A DNA stretch of 64,000 nucleotides from Diplonema papillatum (taxonomy: Eukaryota; Euglenozoa; Diplonemea; Diplonemida; Diplonemidae), in contig JAPJBO010000152.1 of the NCBI GenBank assembly GCA_030068145.1, forward strand, positions 62,001 through 126,000, read 5' to 3'. The translations under genes were made by a program, and so were the position numbers. Below the pieces are notes generated by a model. The model saw nothing but the letters and a program-made list of their open reading frames with translations, had not been told where the DNA came from and did not search any database. Shown here piece by piece: positions 10,816-21,000 of the stretch (positions are counted from its first letter, which is position 1; each line of letters begins with the position of its first letter).

Positions 10816-11176
10816 TATCTGGCTGGTGGGTTCCATGGCGATGTGGGGCCCGTGGAGGGATGTCCAGCAGCACATCTTCTTCGCTGAGCTGACGGCGGCG
10901 AAGTTCGCGATTGCGTACGCGGCTTCTCGCTCTCCGCTGTCGACGATCAGGATCTTCGTCGACAACTTGCCCGCCGTCAACTGCTTGAGGAACTGGAAGT
11001 CGAAGACCCAGCTCGGGAACTTCATCCTGTGCCAGGTCCGCGACGTCTTGGAGGAACACCAGTGTGTCCTCGAGACTGTATGGGTCCCGACTGCTGAGCA
11101 ACTGGCAGACGTCTGGACGCGGGACCCATACAGGCAGGGCATCCAGCCGCCCCGGACCCCGTTCTGCGTTGCATGA
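10815..11176 (+). other. RNase H-like part of the YR retrotransposon
   Basis: In the plus frame the blocks HIFFAELTAAKFA, IRIFVDNLPAVNCL and WVPTAEQLADVWTRDP match the second half of the RNase H domain found after RT in DIRS and Ngaro-type elements. It belongs to the same fossil element as the minus-strand RT. Confidence 0.65.
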
Positions 11177-11219
11177 GGATCTTTACCTCGGAAAATTTGT
11201 ATTTGCGCTCCTGATAGCG

Positions 11220-12480
11220 CTATTCTTTGCGAGACCCGGAGGCCCATCCCTGCATGCTGGCGTCGGACCACGCCTCCACGAGGGTGTCCCGTTGCTTCGA
11301 GTCGAAAACGACCCACCGGTTGCCCGACAGACGCCGTCTCACTCCCGCAAGGAACGGAAAAACGTCGTCGCTCACGCGGACCAGCGACTCCCAGCCCAGG
11401 GAACCGGTCAGGACCTGGTGCGCCAGGGTTCCCATCCACGCAAGCACCGGGCTCACCCTGCAGAGCGGCGTGCCCCACACCGTCCACGCCCAAATAGCGG
11501 TCCCGACGACCTTCCAAACGCCACGCAAAGTCATCCGCGTCGAATCGACCGAGCAAAAGAGGAGGTGCGCCTTCCTCGCCCACTCTTGCTTCAGCCGGTA
11601 TCTCTTCGCCGCGAGGTCGAACTCGACTCCCAAGACAACCGGCGTCGAGCTGGGCTCGAGGACGGACTTCTCGTCGTTGACCGTCATGCACACCTTGCGG
11701 GCGCGTCGCAGGACTCGGTCGCGCACAGCGCGAAGCGCGTCCGGACAGTCACCGACGAGGGCCCAGTCGTCGTACCAGACTATCCTATCGTCCCCGGCGG
11801 TTTCCGTGATGACCAGCGCAGAGTCCTGTGCGATCACGGGCGAGAACGACCAGCCCATCGTAAGCCGGCGCCACCGATACAGAGCCACGCCCCCGTCGGG
11901 CCTCCTGGTCCGGAGCCCGAAGAAAGCCGACGTCGACCGTCCCACTGGGAACTGGAAGAAGTAGGACTTCAGGTCGACGACGACTGCGTGCGACTTCGAC
12001 ATCATCTTGGCGATGACCTCGTCGACACGCAAGAGGCTGAACTTCGGCGGGGGCTCCATCAGCTCGTTCAGCGGGCGGCCATCGACGATGGCACGGGAGT
12101 GGTGCTCCCCCTTCTCGACAGCGAACGCCGGCAGTACGCACTTCAGCGGCTCCGAGCGGGGAACGCGTTCCACAAAGCCGACGCCCTCCAGCGTCACCGC
12201 ATGGTGCGCAAACGCGTCGCTCTTCCGACCCGGCACGAGCGGCGTGCCCAGTAGCTTCCGTCGGAAAGCGTGTCCGTCCGTGAGGAGGTCGAGCAGGCTG
12301 TGCAACCGGGCTCCGGGCCTGGCGAGATCCCGGAGCGCACGGAGGTCGATCGGAGGTACCGCCGTGACGTCAAGCGGCTTCGCCGACCTCGGAGCACCGA
12401 CCGCCGGGACGAGACCTCTGGTTTCCGGCGGAAGGTATCCGAGGGGGACTGTGGTGGGAGGGTCGTAAAAGTGTGGGTGA
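11220..12480 (-). CDS. Reverse transcriptase of the YR retrotransposon
   Basis: The coding-like part of a long frame. It shows RT finger and palm blocks (SRAIVDGRPLNELME, VVDLKSYFFQFPVG, FGLRTRRPDGG, RLTMGWSFSPVIAQ) and a catalytic WYDDWALVG box with the YxDD-type core, then a thumb region (VLGVEFDLAAKRY). An RNase H-type opening block (EAWSDASMQGWAS) is at its end. The order and wording fit DIRS/Ngaro-like RTs rather than LTR or LINE RTs. The frame stays open to 13901 through the recombinase region, but there it is only a shadow of the other frames. Confidence 0.8.
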
Positions 12481-12622
12481 AGCCGTAGAAAAAGCCTCCT
12501 TCCCCTGAGCAACCTGGATCTCCGCGATTTCAGGCCCACGACCTGCCGAGGCAAAGAGCCGGCGTCGGGCATGGGGTGTTTCTGTCGCGTCGGGAAACGG
12601 CTGTCAAAGAGAGGCGGGTTGG

Positions 12623-13624
12623 CTAGTCCCGGGAGGCGCCCTGGAGCACCCGCTGTGCCGACTCCAGGGTCTTCAGGGTGTCGACGGCCGGGCCCTCGAC
12701 GTAGTACCGGAAGACACTCTTCTTCCGGTGGCCCGTGACTGCCATCGCGTCGTCCTCGCTCATCGTCTCCCGCAACGCGGTGGCCGCGCCCCTCCGGAAG
12801 CTCTTCGTCGAGTAGGACTTCCCCAACGTCCGCTTCGCCGCCGAGAGCACTTGGTGGTACTCGAGGTCCGGGAACAGCAGGGAGTTCGGACCCGAGATCC
12901 CGTCGAGGTGCCGCAGGACGATGCGGGACAGAGGAGCGGCGACGAGTCCGTACCGCCCCTTGTCTGCCTGGCGCGACTTCTCCCTCCAAATGTCGACGAG
13001 GATGGTGGGGGACGGGCCGCGGCGGGACACCGTGAGGTCCCTCTTCCGCAGGCTCAGAACGGTTTCCGAGCGAGACGCCAGCGTCCACATCAAAGCCTGG
13101 GCGGCGGCCGTCGGGAGGTCCTTCTCCGCCTCTGCGGCCACCGCACGCATGACGGCCTCCTTCGACGCCGCCACCCCTCGCTTCACCGGCAGCGCCACGG
13201 CCATTCTTCGGGCGCCCGTCAACAGCCGTTGCAACCACGGAAGGCGACGTTGCTGCACGGGCACCCCTTTCGACTCGAGGTGGGCTTGCAGCAGACCGAC
13301 GTACCTGCCGACCGTCGAGCCGGAAACCTGACGCACGGTGATGAGCCAAGCCCCCCAGGCAGCGATCTGGTCTGCCAGGCTCTTCGGCGGTGACGGCACC
13401 GAGTCCAGAAACAGCTGGAAGCTCGTTAGCACCGTCCGGGTGGCGGTGGAGTGATGGCGACCGCGCCCGAGCTGCGCGATGTACTGCGCCATCTGGAGGG
13501 GGTCGTCGGAGTTCACCCCCGTCTGTCGTGCGGTCTTGACCAAGGCCTTCGCCTGATCGCCCGCGGTGCCGCTCTCCCACAGACGAGTGTCGAGGAGCCG
13601 CCTCGCTCTCGCCGGGTCCATCAA
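12623..13624 (-). CDS. Tyrosine recombinase of the YR retrotransposon
   Basis: About 333 codons. The N-terminal half is a SAM-like core-binding region. The C-terminal half has the tyrosine-recombinase signature blocks: ASRSETVLSLRKRDL (first catalytic Arg block), SFRRGAATALRE (second Arg block) and TGHRKKSVFRYY (final His/Tyr block). In DIRS-type retroelements this enzyme integrates a circular intermediate without making target duplications. Its position before the reverse transcriptase is unusual; in described DIRS, PAT and Ngaro elements the recombinase is normally the last frame. Confidence 0.8.
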   Translation of the reverse strand: MMDPARARRLLDTRLWESGTAGDQAKALVKTARQTGVNSDDPLQMAQYIAQLGRGRHHSTATRTVLTSFQLFLDSVPSPPKSLADQIAAWGAWLITVRQVSGSTVGRYVGLLQAHLESKGVPVQQRRLPWLQRLLTGARRMAVALPVKRGVAASKEAVMRAVAAEAEKDLPTAAAQALMWTLASRSETVLSLRKRDLTVSRRGPSPTILVDIWREKSRQADKGRYGLVAAPLSRIVLRHLDGISGPNSLLFPDLEYHQVLSAAKRTLGKSYSTKSFRRGAATALRETMSEDDAMAVTGHRKKSVFRYYVEGPAVDTLKTLESAQRVLQGASRD

Positions 13625-13675
13625 GGTCTTCGGCCTGGGGGGACCAAATCCCAGCCGACTGTTCCACGCCCAACT

Positions 13676-14449
13676 TCATTTGCGGCCCCGGCCGCCCTTG
13701 CCCCCCTTTCCCGACGGGGAGCGGGAGCGGGCCGAAGCCCCGGAAGAGCCCCGACTGGGGGCGCTCCGTTGGCCGCGCGGTTCGTGGGCGTTCCAGCCTC
13801 CGCCCCACCCTCGGGCGTGGCTGTTGGCCGCCTTCTCCGCTTTCTCCCAGTCGGGGTCCTGCTTGCGGCCCCGCATGGTGCGGGCGAACTCGCTCCCCCA
13901 TCGGGGTCCTCGCCGCGCTCTCCCGTCCAGCTCACGGAGGCGGGTGCCCACTTCGAATACGGCGGCCTCGAGGTCGCCCTTCAGCAACTTGCCCAACAGG
14001 GCAAGGAGGCTCTTCGCCTCGTGTCCCATGCTGCCTCTCAGCAGCTCTTCGTGCTCGACCTTCAGTCGAGCCACGAGAAGTTCACGGGCCACCGGGCCCG
14101 TCTGACCGAAGTCCAGCCACTTCTTTGGCTGGAGCACGAGCTCGTCGAGCTCGTCGAGGCCTTCGGCCCCGTCGTCGTCGCTCCCCTCCGATGGGGGCGA
14201 CACGACGGTCGCCCTCGCCGGCCTCCTCGCCTGGCCTGCCTCGAGCCCGGCGACTCTCGAGTTGAGCCGCCGGAGCTCCTTTAACACGGCCGCCAGGCCG
14301 GGCTCTACCCCCTCGGTGTGTTCTTCTTCTTCTTCTTTCTCCTCTCTTTCCTCCTCTTCCTCATCTCGTTGCCTTTTCTTGCATGCTTTTTGATGCCCGG
14401 TAAGACCTTTCGCATCGAAGGTTCCTCCACAGTGTTCGCAATCAGGCAT
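13676..14449 (-). CDS. Gag-like protein of the YR retrotransposon
   Basis: About 257 codons. It begins MPDCEHCGGTFDAKGLTGHQ, which holds a C2H2-type finger (CxxC...H...C). An acidic Glu-rich segment follows (about residues 30-48), then a short helical, leucine-rich central part, and an Arg/Gly/Ser-rich basic tail (RSRSPSGKGGKGGRGRK). This layout fits nucleic-acid-binding Gag proteins of retroelements. It lies directly upstream of the recombinase frame. It is a fossil element part and I claim no activity. Confidence 0.6.
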   Translation of the reverse strand: MPDCEHCGGTFDAKGLTGHQKACKKRQRDEEEEEREEKEEEEEHTEGVEPGLAAVLKELRRLNSRVAGLEAGQARRPARATVVSPPSEGSDDDGAEGLDELDELVLQPKKWLDFGQTGPVARELLVARLKVEHEELLRGSMGHEAKSLLALLGKLLKGDLEAAVFEVGTRLRELDGRARRGPRWGSEFARTMRGRKQDPDWEKAEKAANSHARGWGGGWNAHEPRGQRSAPSRGSSGASARSRSPSGKGGKGGRGRK

Positions 14450-15779
14450 TGGGAAGAGGGGGTGTGAGTTGTGTATGGAATAAAAGAGAATGGAAATGAA
14501 ATGAAAGCGAGAATGTGGGGCTTAGCCCTGGTTATTAGATTCACGGTTAAACGAAGCTAGCGCACAAGGTTTGCCTGATCTCGCACCTACTTTCCGATAC
14601 CAAATAGATGCTCTATTCAAACTCTTCTTCTTCTTCCCACATACAGGTCATACGGGGCATTTAGGCACGTTCGCGGGTGCAGGAATAAGAAAAAGGTGAA
14701 CGGTTCTATAAAGCTGTCCCCCGTTTTGGGAGAAGAGAGGGAGAACTGAAAAAGAGAAATACGAGAAAGAAATGAGATCAGATAGATGTATTTTTTTGTT
14801 TGGTGCTTTTTTTCTTCGGGAGGGAAAAAAGAAAAACAAAGGGGAGCGGGGAGACAAATAAAAGTGGAACCCGAGAAAATAATGCTAAACTGGCATTGAG
14901 TGAAGAAAGACGAAGGCGGACGTGGTTGCTGTCACTGTAAGGAAGGACCATTGAATGAGCCCTGGATGTGCAGGTGAGGACGAGCTCAGTCAGATTTCGT
15001 AACGGAAGGCATTTCCTTCCGCCCCGCCTTCAGACAGGAGAACCATGAAAGACTGCTGATACGCCAGACCAAAGCACTTACGCAGCTGCACCAGGGTGGG
15101 TGAAGCTGAACGTACTGGAAGGAAAGTCCTTTAAACCGCACAAGATCATGTGTACTTGGCATCCGCACAACGAGTACGCGGCACTAGTAGCAGGTTGACA
15201 CCTTGTGCGTTCTTCGTCACCGGTAGTTTCGGCGACTGGCCTGTATGTACGTGTGCCTTCGGCTCACCAAAGCTTGTTGAGCGAACAAGTGTCTTCTCTG
15301 ATGGTGGACACAGTGCACGTGTGGCGGTGGACGCCTGCTTTTCCTTTTTAAAAGAGTGAAAGTTCGCTTGAGGGTCCGGTGACTTTGTGTGTATTTCTGT
15401 TGTTTTTCTTTTTTTTTTTTTTATTGCTGGTTTCGTTTGCGTGCTTTTTCGTGGAGGGAGTGCCCGCGCCGGGTGCCCGTGAACATAGTGTCGATGAGAT
15501 GACCTGTTCTTTCGGCAAACGCAAGCGCGTGTGCACACACACCCGACGACTCTGCCATTCCGACCGGCTTTCCCGTAGCGCACCTGAGCTGATCATGCAG
15601 AGAGGGGAGCCCTGAGCACATCGCTCTTTCTGCACCGATAGTAGAGGGGTGGAGCCTCGTCGGGGGAAGGCGTCTCCGCGTGGCTGCTATGCACTGCAGA
15701 GATCCACAGCGGGTCCGGGGGGAGGCCTTGGTGAACGTTTTCCTTTTCATCCTCCCTCCCCCAGGGGGTAAAACAATAC

Positions 15780-15895
15780 AGCTATACGAACGCGTATGCC
15801 CGCCGCGAAGCCCAGATTTACTAGTGTCTTGGGTGGGCTACAGCACATTTTGTTGCGATAGTGGGGAGTCATCAGCATGCTGATGAGTACCACGC
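15780..15895. repeat. SINE fragment joined to a third copy of the 3' hairpin
   Basis: 15785-15850 is a diverged 5' part of the S1 SINE (gcccagatttac...gggctacagcacatt). It is followed by ttgttgcgatagtggggag and the perfect palindrome tcatcagcatgctgatga (15869-15886). The palindrome differs from the copy at 46188-46205 by two paired changes that keep the stem. Confidence 0.6.
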
Positions 15896-16971
15896 TCTAA
15901 AAGTATTTCCAACGAAAGCAGGTGGTTATACTATGAATGAAATGCAAAGAACTTCGTCCGCTAGTGGCTGCTGAGAACAGTTCCGGAGTTAGGGCTTTGC
16001 GCTGACAAACGAAGCGACAGAGTATCAACTGATAGACGATGGAAATGATGAAGTGGTTTATATTTACGTTGAAGCTCGCTCTAAACTCCGGAGGTCTAAG
16101 TCACCGGGGGACGTGCATCGAGTTGGCTCGCTTCGCTTTTTATGCAACCGTCGTTCCGAGAACTATTCTCTTCCGTGACAACTATACTAATACCGCCCTG
16201 GGGTTCTCCCTCTCTTTGGAAGCACCATGCATCCAACGTTTTCGACAAGATAAAAAAACAAGCGTTCGCACGGTCGAACTTTGGAGGTGGGGAAATGGAA
16301 CAAATGAAAAGAAGACACATCACTTCGAAGGGAAATAAACGAGAGAAGACCGCCAGCGGCGACGAAGCCAGCAAAAGAAAAAAAAAAACAAGAAAAACAG
16401 AGTCCAGCTAAGTGAATGGGGGCGAAGGGTGCGGAGCAGATCTTGAAGGACATTCCAACTGTGAACACATGAATCGACACCGAGGCGTGTGGAGGACATG
16501 ACCTCCAGCCCCCCCTCCGAACAAGGGCTGTCACCTTCCAATGCTCCTTGTGCACCTGTACTCCATTCATTCTTGAACTCTGCACTTTCTGGCTCCGCAC
16601 GTTGTTTCGCAAGCGCAAGGCAACAAACAACGCGGGAGGCAAAGAAATGAAAAGAGGACAAAGAAAAGGGGGAGGATGAGCTCACGCCATTCATCTCGAC
16701 TGCAGATGGCCGCTTCATTTCGTGTGAAGAAAACAAAACACAAAGATGTGAAAAACGCGAACCAGAGAAGCAAATGGAGAACCTTTGCTGCGAAACCTTC
16801 AAGAAACGGGGGAAAGGACGGGAACAAAAACAGAAAGAAAACGACGTGCTTTTTTCGTTTTGCAAACGGCGTGCTGCACTCCTTTTTCATCTTGTCTTCA
16901 TTTTCCTCCTAGAATCATCCTTGTGGTGACTTGGACATCAAAACGTCTCTGTGTCGGTTCGCATGACGAGC

Positions 16972-18399
16972 TCAGAGCTTCTTCGGGCCAGCGCGGAGGC
17001 GGAGGTTGTTGAGGACGCCGTCTTGCACGCGGAGGACGAAGAGGCCACGCTCGATGGAGTTCAGAACGATGTTGCCGGACTTGAAGTACGGGTAGTTGCT
17101 CCACGTGCCTTGGAAGGTCACGCCTCGGGTGGTCGTCGTGTCGCAGTACGGCGCCACGTCGAAGAAGGCGAGCTCAGCCGTAGCGTTGCCAAGATCCCTC
17201 GCGTCGATGATGCGGAGCCCAGCGCAGTAGTTGCTCTGGTACGCGATGTTGTCCTTGATGTACATGTTGTGGTCCACGGAGTATTCGCTCGAAATGTAGT
17301 CGTACTGGTGCACTGGTCGGGCCAGGTTCTTGACATCCCAAACAAGCGATCTCGTCTTCTTGTTGGCATCGGTCGAAGCATAGGTCTCGTCGAGCTCATC
17401 GTCCATGATCAGCATGGAGTGGTCCTCCGTGAGCCATCCCTGGTGGCAGTAGAAGTTGTTGTTGTACTCCGTGCGTGAGACCATGAAGATGTTTTCCTTG
17501 TCGCTGACGTCGACGATCGTCAGCGAATCCTCGTTGTAGTTGAAGCAGAGCTCCTTTCCGCTGTACCGCGAGTCAGGTCCGTGGTAGACGACGCACTCGG
17601 CATCGTGCGTGTATCCGTCCGTGTCCCAACCGGCCACGAACCTCGGGTTCGCAGGCTCCCTGATGTCCACAATGTGGGGTCCACCACGGAAGGTTCTCGT
17701 GCCCACCGCGTACAGCATCCCGGTAGCCTCGTTGATGACAATGTTGTGGCTCGAGCCGAACTCGTCGTAGAACGCGGTGTTGCTCAGGTTCGGGACGTTG
17801 ACACCGGTTCTGCCGTAGTACTGACGCAGGGTCGTCATGTCGAAGACCTGAAGGCCGTGGTCCGCAACCTCAGATCCGATGTAAGCGTGGTTCTTGTACA
17901 CCTTCGCGTCTCTCCACGCAACGCTGGCGGGGTAGTGCGTGCCACGAAGGTACCCAAGCACCGTCGGGTTCTCCGCGTCGGTAACGTCAACGAAGCTGGT
18001 TCCATCGCCGAGGCACACAATCGCGATTTCGTGGCCGGTTTCCGGGTCTGTCCAGCCCCAGATGTCGTTTCCGTTAACGGGCGAGCCCAAGTCCGCCTGG
18101 CTGATGTACGACATCAGATCAACGCCCTGGCAGTCGTACACCTCTCCCTCGAAGCTGACCTTGCCGTCGACGCAGTTGTGCCTGCCCTGTGCCCGCTTGG
18201 GCGGCGGGCACTCGTGCTTCTTCGTGCACTCGTCGATGTGCGACGCCTTCCTCATCATCATCGCCTTCATCCTCGCGTTCGCGACAGGCTTCATCCTGCA
18301 CTGTTCGTTGTGGTAGCATGCGCCGCCCACCTTCGCCTCTTCGTTCACCGTCGCCACGGCCAGGCCCGCGCACGCGAGCAAAAGCGATCTCTGCAGCAT
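16972..18399 (-). CDS. Secreted LVIVD / choice-of-anchor B domain protein, copy 2
   Basis: A 475-codon single-exon ORF starting MLQRSLLLACAGLAVATVNE. Apart from residues 2 and 5 the protein is the same as copy 1: signal peptide, Cys-rich N-terminal segment, then LVIVD-type propeller repeats to the C-terminus (RLRAGPKKL). At nucleotide level I see no mismatch to copy 1 from just before the stop (16967) up to about 18383, roughly 1.4 kb. Both the downstream flank (16270-16960) and the 5' leader (18400 onward) have diverged. Family membership is clear; the molecular role is unknown. As with copy 1, no intron interrupts it. Confidence 0.9.
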   Translation of the reverse strand: MLQRSLLLACAGLAVATVNEEAKVGGACYHNEQCRMKPVANARMKAMMMRKASHIDECTKKHECPPPKRAQGRHNCVDGKVSFEGEVYDCQGVDLMSYISQADLGSPVNGNDIWGWTDPETGHEIAIVCLGDGTSFVDVTDAENPTVLGYLRGTHYPASVAWRDAKVYKNHAYIGSEVADHGLQVFDMTTLRQYYGRTGVNVPNLSNTAFYDEFGSSHNIVINEATGMLYAVGTRTFRGGPHIVDIREPANPRFVAGWDTDGYTHDAECVVYHGPDSRYSGKELCFNYNEDSLTIVDVSDKENIFMVSRTEYNNNFYCHQGWLTEDHSMLIMDDELDETYASTDANKKTRSLVWDVKNLARPVHQYDYISSEYSVDHNMYIKDNIAYQSNYCAGLRIIDARDLGNATAELAFFDVAPYCDTTTTRGVTFQGTWSNYPYFKSGNIVLNSIERGLFVLRVQDGVLNNLRLRAGPKKL

Positions 18400-18564
18400 T
18401 GTATTCACTGTTCCTTTCTTTGCTTTTTCTGGCGTTGTTTGTGGATTGGAAGGTCTTTTTTTCTTCCTCATATCGTGTCGTCGTGTGTTGTGCTGCGGAA
18501 TCACCTCAGCCTATTCACTAACAACACAGAACGAATGCGATATTGGAGACAGTAGAGCTTTAAG

Positions 18565-18745
18565 CTGATATTTTCTTCGCTTACACCACCGTATGTCGTT
18601 TTCACTCAGGACGTTGACCTGTTGTGATTGTGTGTCTTGTCATGTCGGAGTAGACCGCATGACCTCACGTCCGTTCGACACGTGGTTCAGTGTCTGGCAG
18701 CTTCGTCGACTTTGCATTTCCTTCCAAGCTGGCGCTTATGTAGTA
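18565..18745. repeat. S1 SINE, long subfamily
   Basis: It starts cttcgcttacaccaccgt and ends agctggcgcttatgta followed by a (tag)n tail. Its closest relative is 37665-37880 in a TRAPPC8 intron. It corresponds to the S1 consensus gaacgcttacgcccgcca ... caggtgcttatacaaaa. Confidence 0.55.
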
Positions 18746-18749
18746 GTAG

Positions 18750-20175
18750 TAGTAGTATGTGTCGTCTGCCAAAGCAGCCGGAGACAGCAGGCGCAGGGGG
18801 CAGGTCTTGCTTTACAATTATCATCTTCATGGAGACCCGCCCCCGGCAATCCCGACTGTCCAATCACTGTCAAGAAAGGTTTGTGCCCTATAGTGATGAG
18901 GTGGTTGACCAGGCCCCCGAAGCCTTATACACAACACGGCTACAACACGAGGATGCAGCCCTGCTTAGGTGTGCACTCAGCCATCACAGGGCCTCAGATC
19001 TCGCTACTTGACCTGACACAGCTGCCACCCAGGAGGCCGCAGCAGTAACCTTCGCAATGAAGGCACGCGCGGCTGAGTGTATGTAGGCGATCCATACAAC
19101 AGCTGCATCAGACGCAGCTTGATCCGAGAGCTCGCTAGGCTGCTCACCTGCCAGTCTCACAACTGACTGCTGCCCCATGGCGCTTATGTAAAAAAAAGAA
19201 AGGAATAGGGGGAGGATTAGCCTGATAGTGAGACAGTGAGGATTTGATCGCTTGGCTATTCTTCCCCCAAACCTACTTTTTCGTATATGGTAAACACGAA
19301 AGAGAACGCTGGCAGCGTGTTTGGGGATAGATTCCTACAGGAGTCGCTATAATTGCGTTGTGCTGTGTGATGCTGCTGTGTTGTGTTTTGTTGTGTTGGC
19401 TCTGTTGCCCGCCACGAGCTTGAGCGGCAATGAACAGGCTCTCAGGTTTGTTGAACGCTTACGCCCGGCACTGAATCCAGATCCACCCGTGCTCCGGACG
19501 GGCTAGTCGCGAGGAACTGCCTGCAGGAATTGCTCAAAGCATGAATGTCGAGGATGTCAACAAAGCCTATGGTAGGGCTCGCATCAGATCTATAACCTTA
19601 TGGCAAAGTGGCGCGGATGAATCAAAAACTGACTGGCACGGCAGGATTTCCCGCGTTAGCAGAGTGCAGCATCATTTCCATCCTCAAGATCAAGACAGTT
19701 GAAGTATGGCTAACGAAGCCGTTAAGGCCGCCGGCTTATCCCGTGAAACCTTTTTTATGTACGTCATAGAAAGAGTAGCGTTGGCACAAAAGCACAGCAC
19801 ATTTCCTCCCTTCTGAAGCTTTTTTCCGCAATCAGGTGCTTATTCAAAAAGGAAGGCTGAAGAAGGGGGGCCAATGGCCAGGCGCTACGTCGTATCGCTG
19901 GGAGAGAGAACAAATAGAAAAGTAGCAAGCGGAGACAAAAGAACAAGGCAAGGACGAGGGGGGGGAAGAAAAAAAAAGGAGGAGGGATTGCAGAAGAACG
20001 TGCTTGGAATGGGTATGTGCTCAACACCGCACGGTCCCGTCTGCGCCGTGTTTCGGTCCTTCAAGCCACGGACACAGAAGGCGGACCATCATCAGCGTGG
20101 AACCTGAGTGTCTGCAGACAGGACTGAGGTGTGAGTCTGGTTTGTCAGGCGGCTGTTCGTAGCTCGTCACAGCTG
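18750..20175. other. Repeat-rich stretch without a gene
   Basis: I see no gene. 19245-19330 is an inverted relative of 38363-38450 and 55335-55425 (common piece acacgctgccagcgttctct). 19440-19500 is a 5' fragment of the S1 SINE. 19996-20170 belongs to the repeat seen at 3147-3317. Confidence 0.5.
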
Positions 20176-20179
20176 CGAC

Positions 20180-21000
20180 TAGAGGGGCGGAGGGGGAAGG
20201 GGGCTTGCCAACGATGCTTGCGAGGGGAAAAAGACCACACGGAAGCCCACGAAACGCATACGACAAGAAGTCTCCCGCATCGTCTATTCGCATGGATAGC
20301 ACAGCGGGGGCAGCGGTAGTTGTTTAACGACGGCGCAGTGACACCAGCTTTTCCGAGCGAGTTGCGCTCAGGTGGCGTACAGGAGCATGCAATACCATGC
20401 GGAAGCCCACGAAACGCATACGACAAAAGAAGTCTCCCGCATCGTTTATTCGCATGGATAGCACAGCGGGGTTAGCGGTATTTCAAACAAAGACACAGTG
20501 ACACCAGCTTTTCCGAGCGAGTTGCGCTCAGGTGGCGTACAGGAGCATGCGATACCGTACGGAAGCCCACGAAACGCATACGACAAAAGAAGTCTCCCGC
20601 ATCGTTTACTCGCGTGGATAGCACAGCGGGGGCAGCGGTATTTCAAACAAAGACACAGTGACACCAGCTTTTCCGAGCGAGTTGCGCTCAGGTGGCGTAC
20701 AGGAGCATGCGATACCGTACGGAAGCCCACGAAACGCATACGACAAAAGAAGTCTCCCGCATCGTTTACTCGCGTGGATAGCACAGCGGGGGCAGCGGTA
20801 TTTCAAACAAAGACACAGTGACACCAGCTTTTCCGAGCGAGTTGCGCTCAGGTGGCGTACAGGAGCATGCGATACCGTACGGAAGCCCACGAAACGCATA
20901 CGACAAGAAGCCTCCCGCATCCGTCTATCCGGACGAATAGCACAGGGAGGAGGCAGCGGTAATAGTGTTTCCCGACAGCGCAGTGACACCACACCCACTC
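20180..21000. repeat. 160-bp tandem repeat, about five units
   Basis: Units begin near gacaccagcttttccgagcg at about 20339, 20499, 20659 and 20819, with diverged end units before and after. The central units are almost identical, so they arose recently. Open frames crossing it simply repeat the same 53-residue block and are not taken as genes. Confidence 0.85.

Larger units (their letters stand above)
10166..14626 (-). mobile_element. DIRS-type tyrosine-recombinase retrotransposon (fossil copy)
   Basis: This element is bounded by direct terminal repeats of about 125 bp (10166-10300 and 14501-14625, each beginning atgaaagcgagaatgtgggg) next to TTC-rich DNA. The left end also has a second short copy of the terminal word at about 10346, a split-repeat arrangement known in DIRS/Ngaro-type elements. 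Parts on the minus strand are a gag-like protein (14449-13676), a tyrosine recombinase (13624-12623) and a reverse transcriptase (about 12480-11220). An RNase H-like part (about 10815-11176) lies on the plus strand, and a 152-bp tandem repeat (10409-10815) follows. There is no DDE integrase or LTR-element protease. The near-identical terminal repeats suggest a young insertion. The copy is rearranged internally, with about one major break, so it is not whole. Confidence 0.8.

Noticed and set aside
11064-12254. Plus-strand frame of 396 codons
   Set aside because: It is antisense to the reverse transcriptase in GC-rich DNA and has no protein character.
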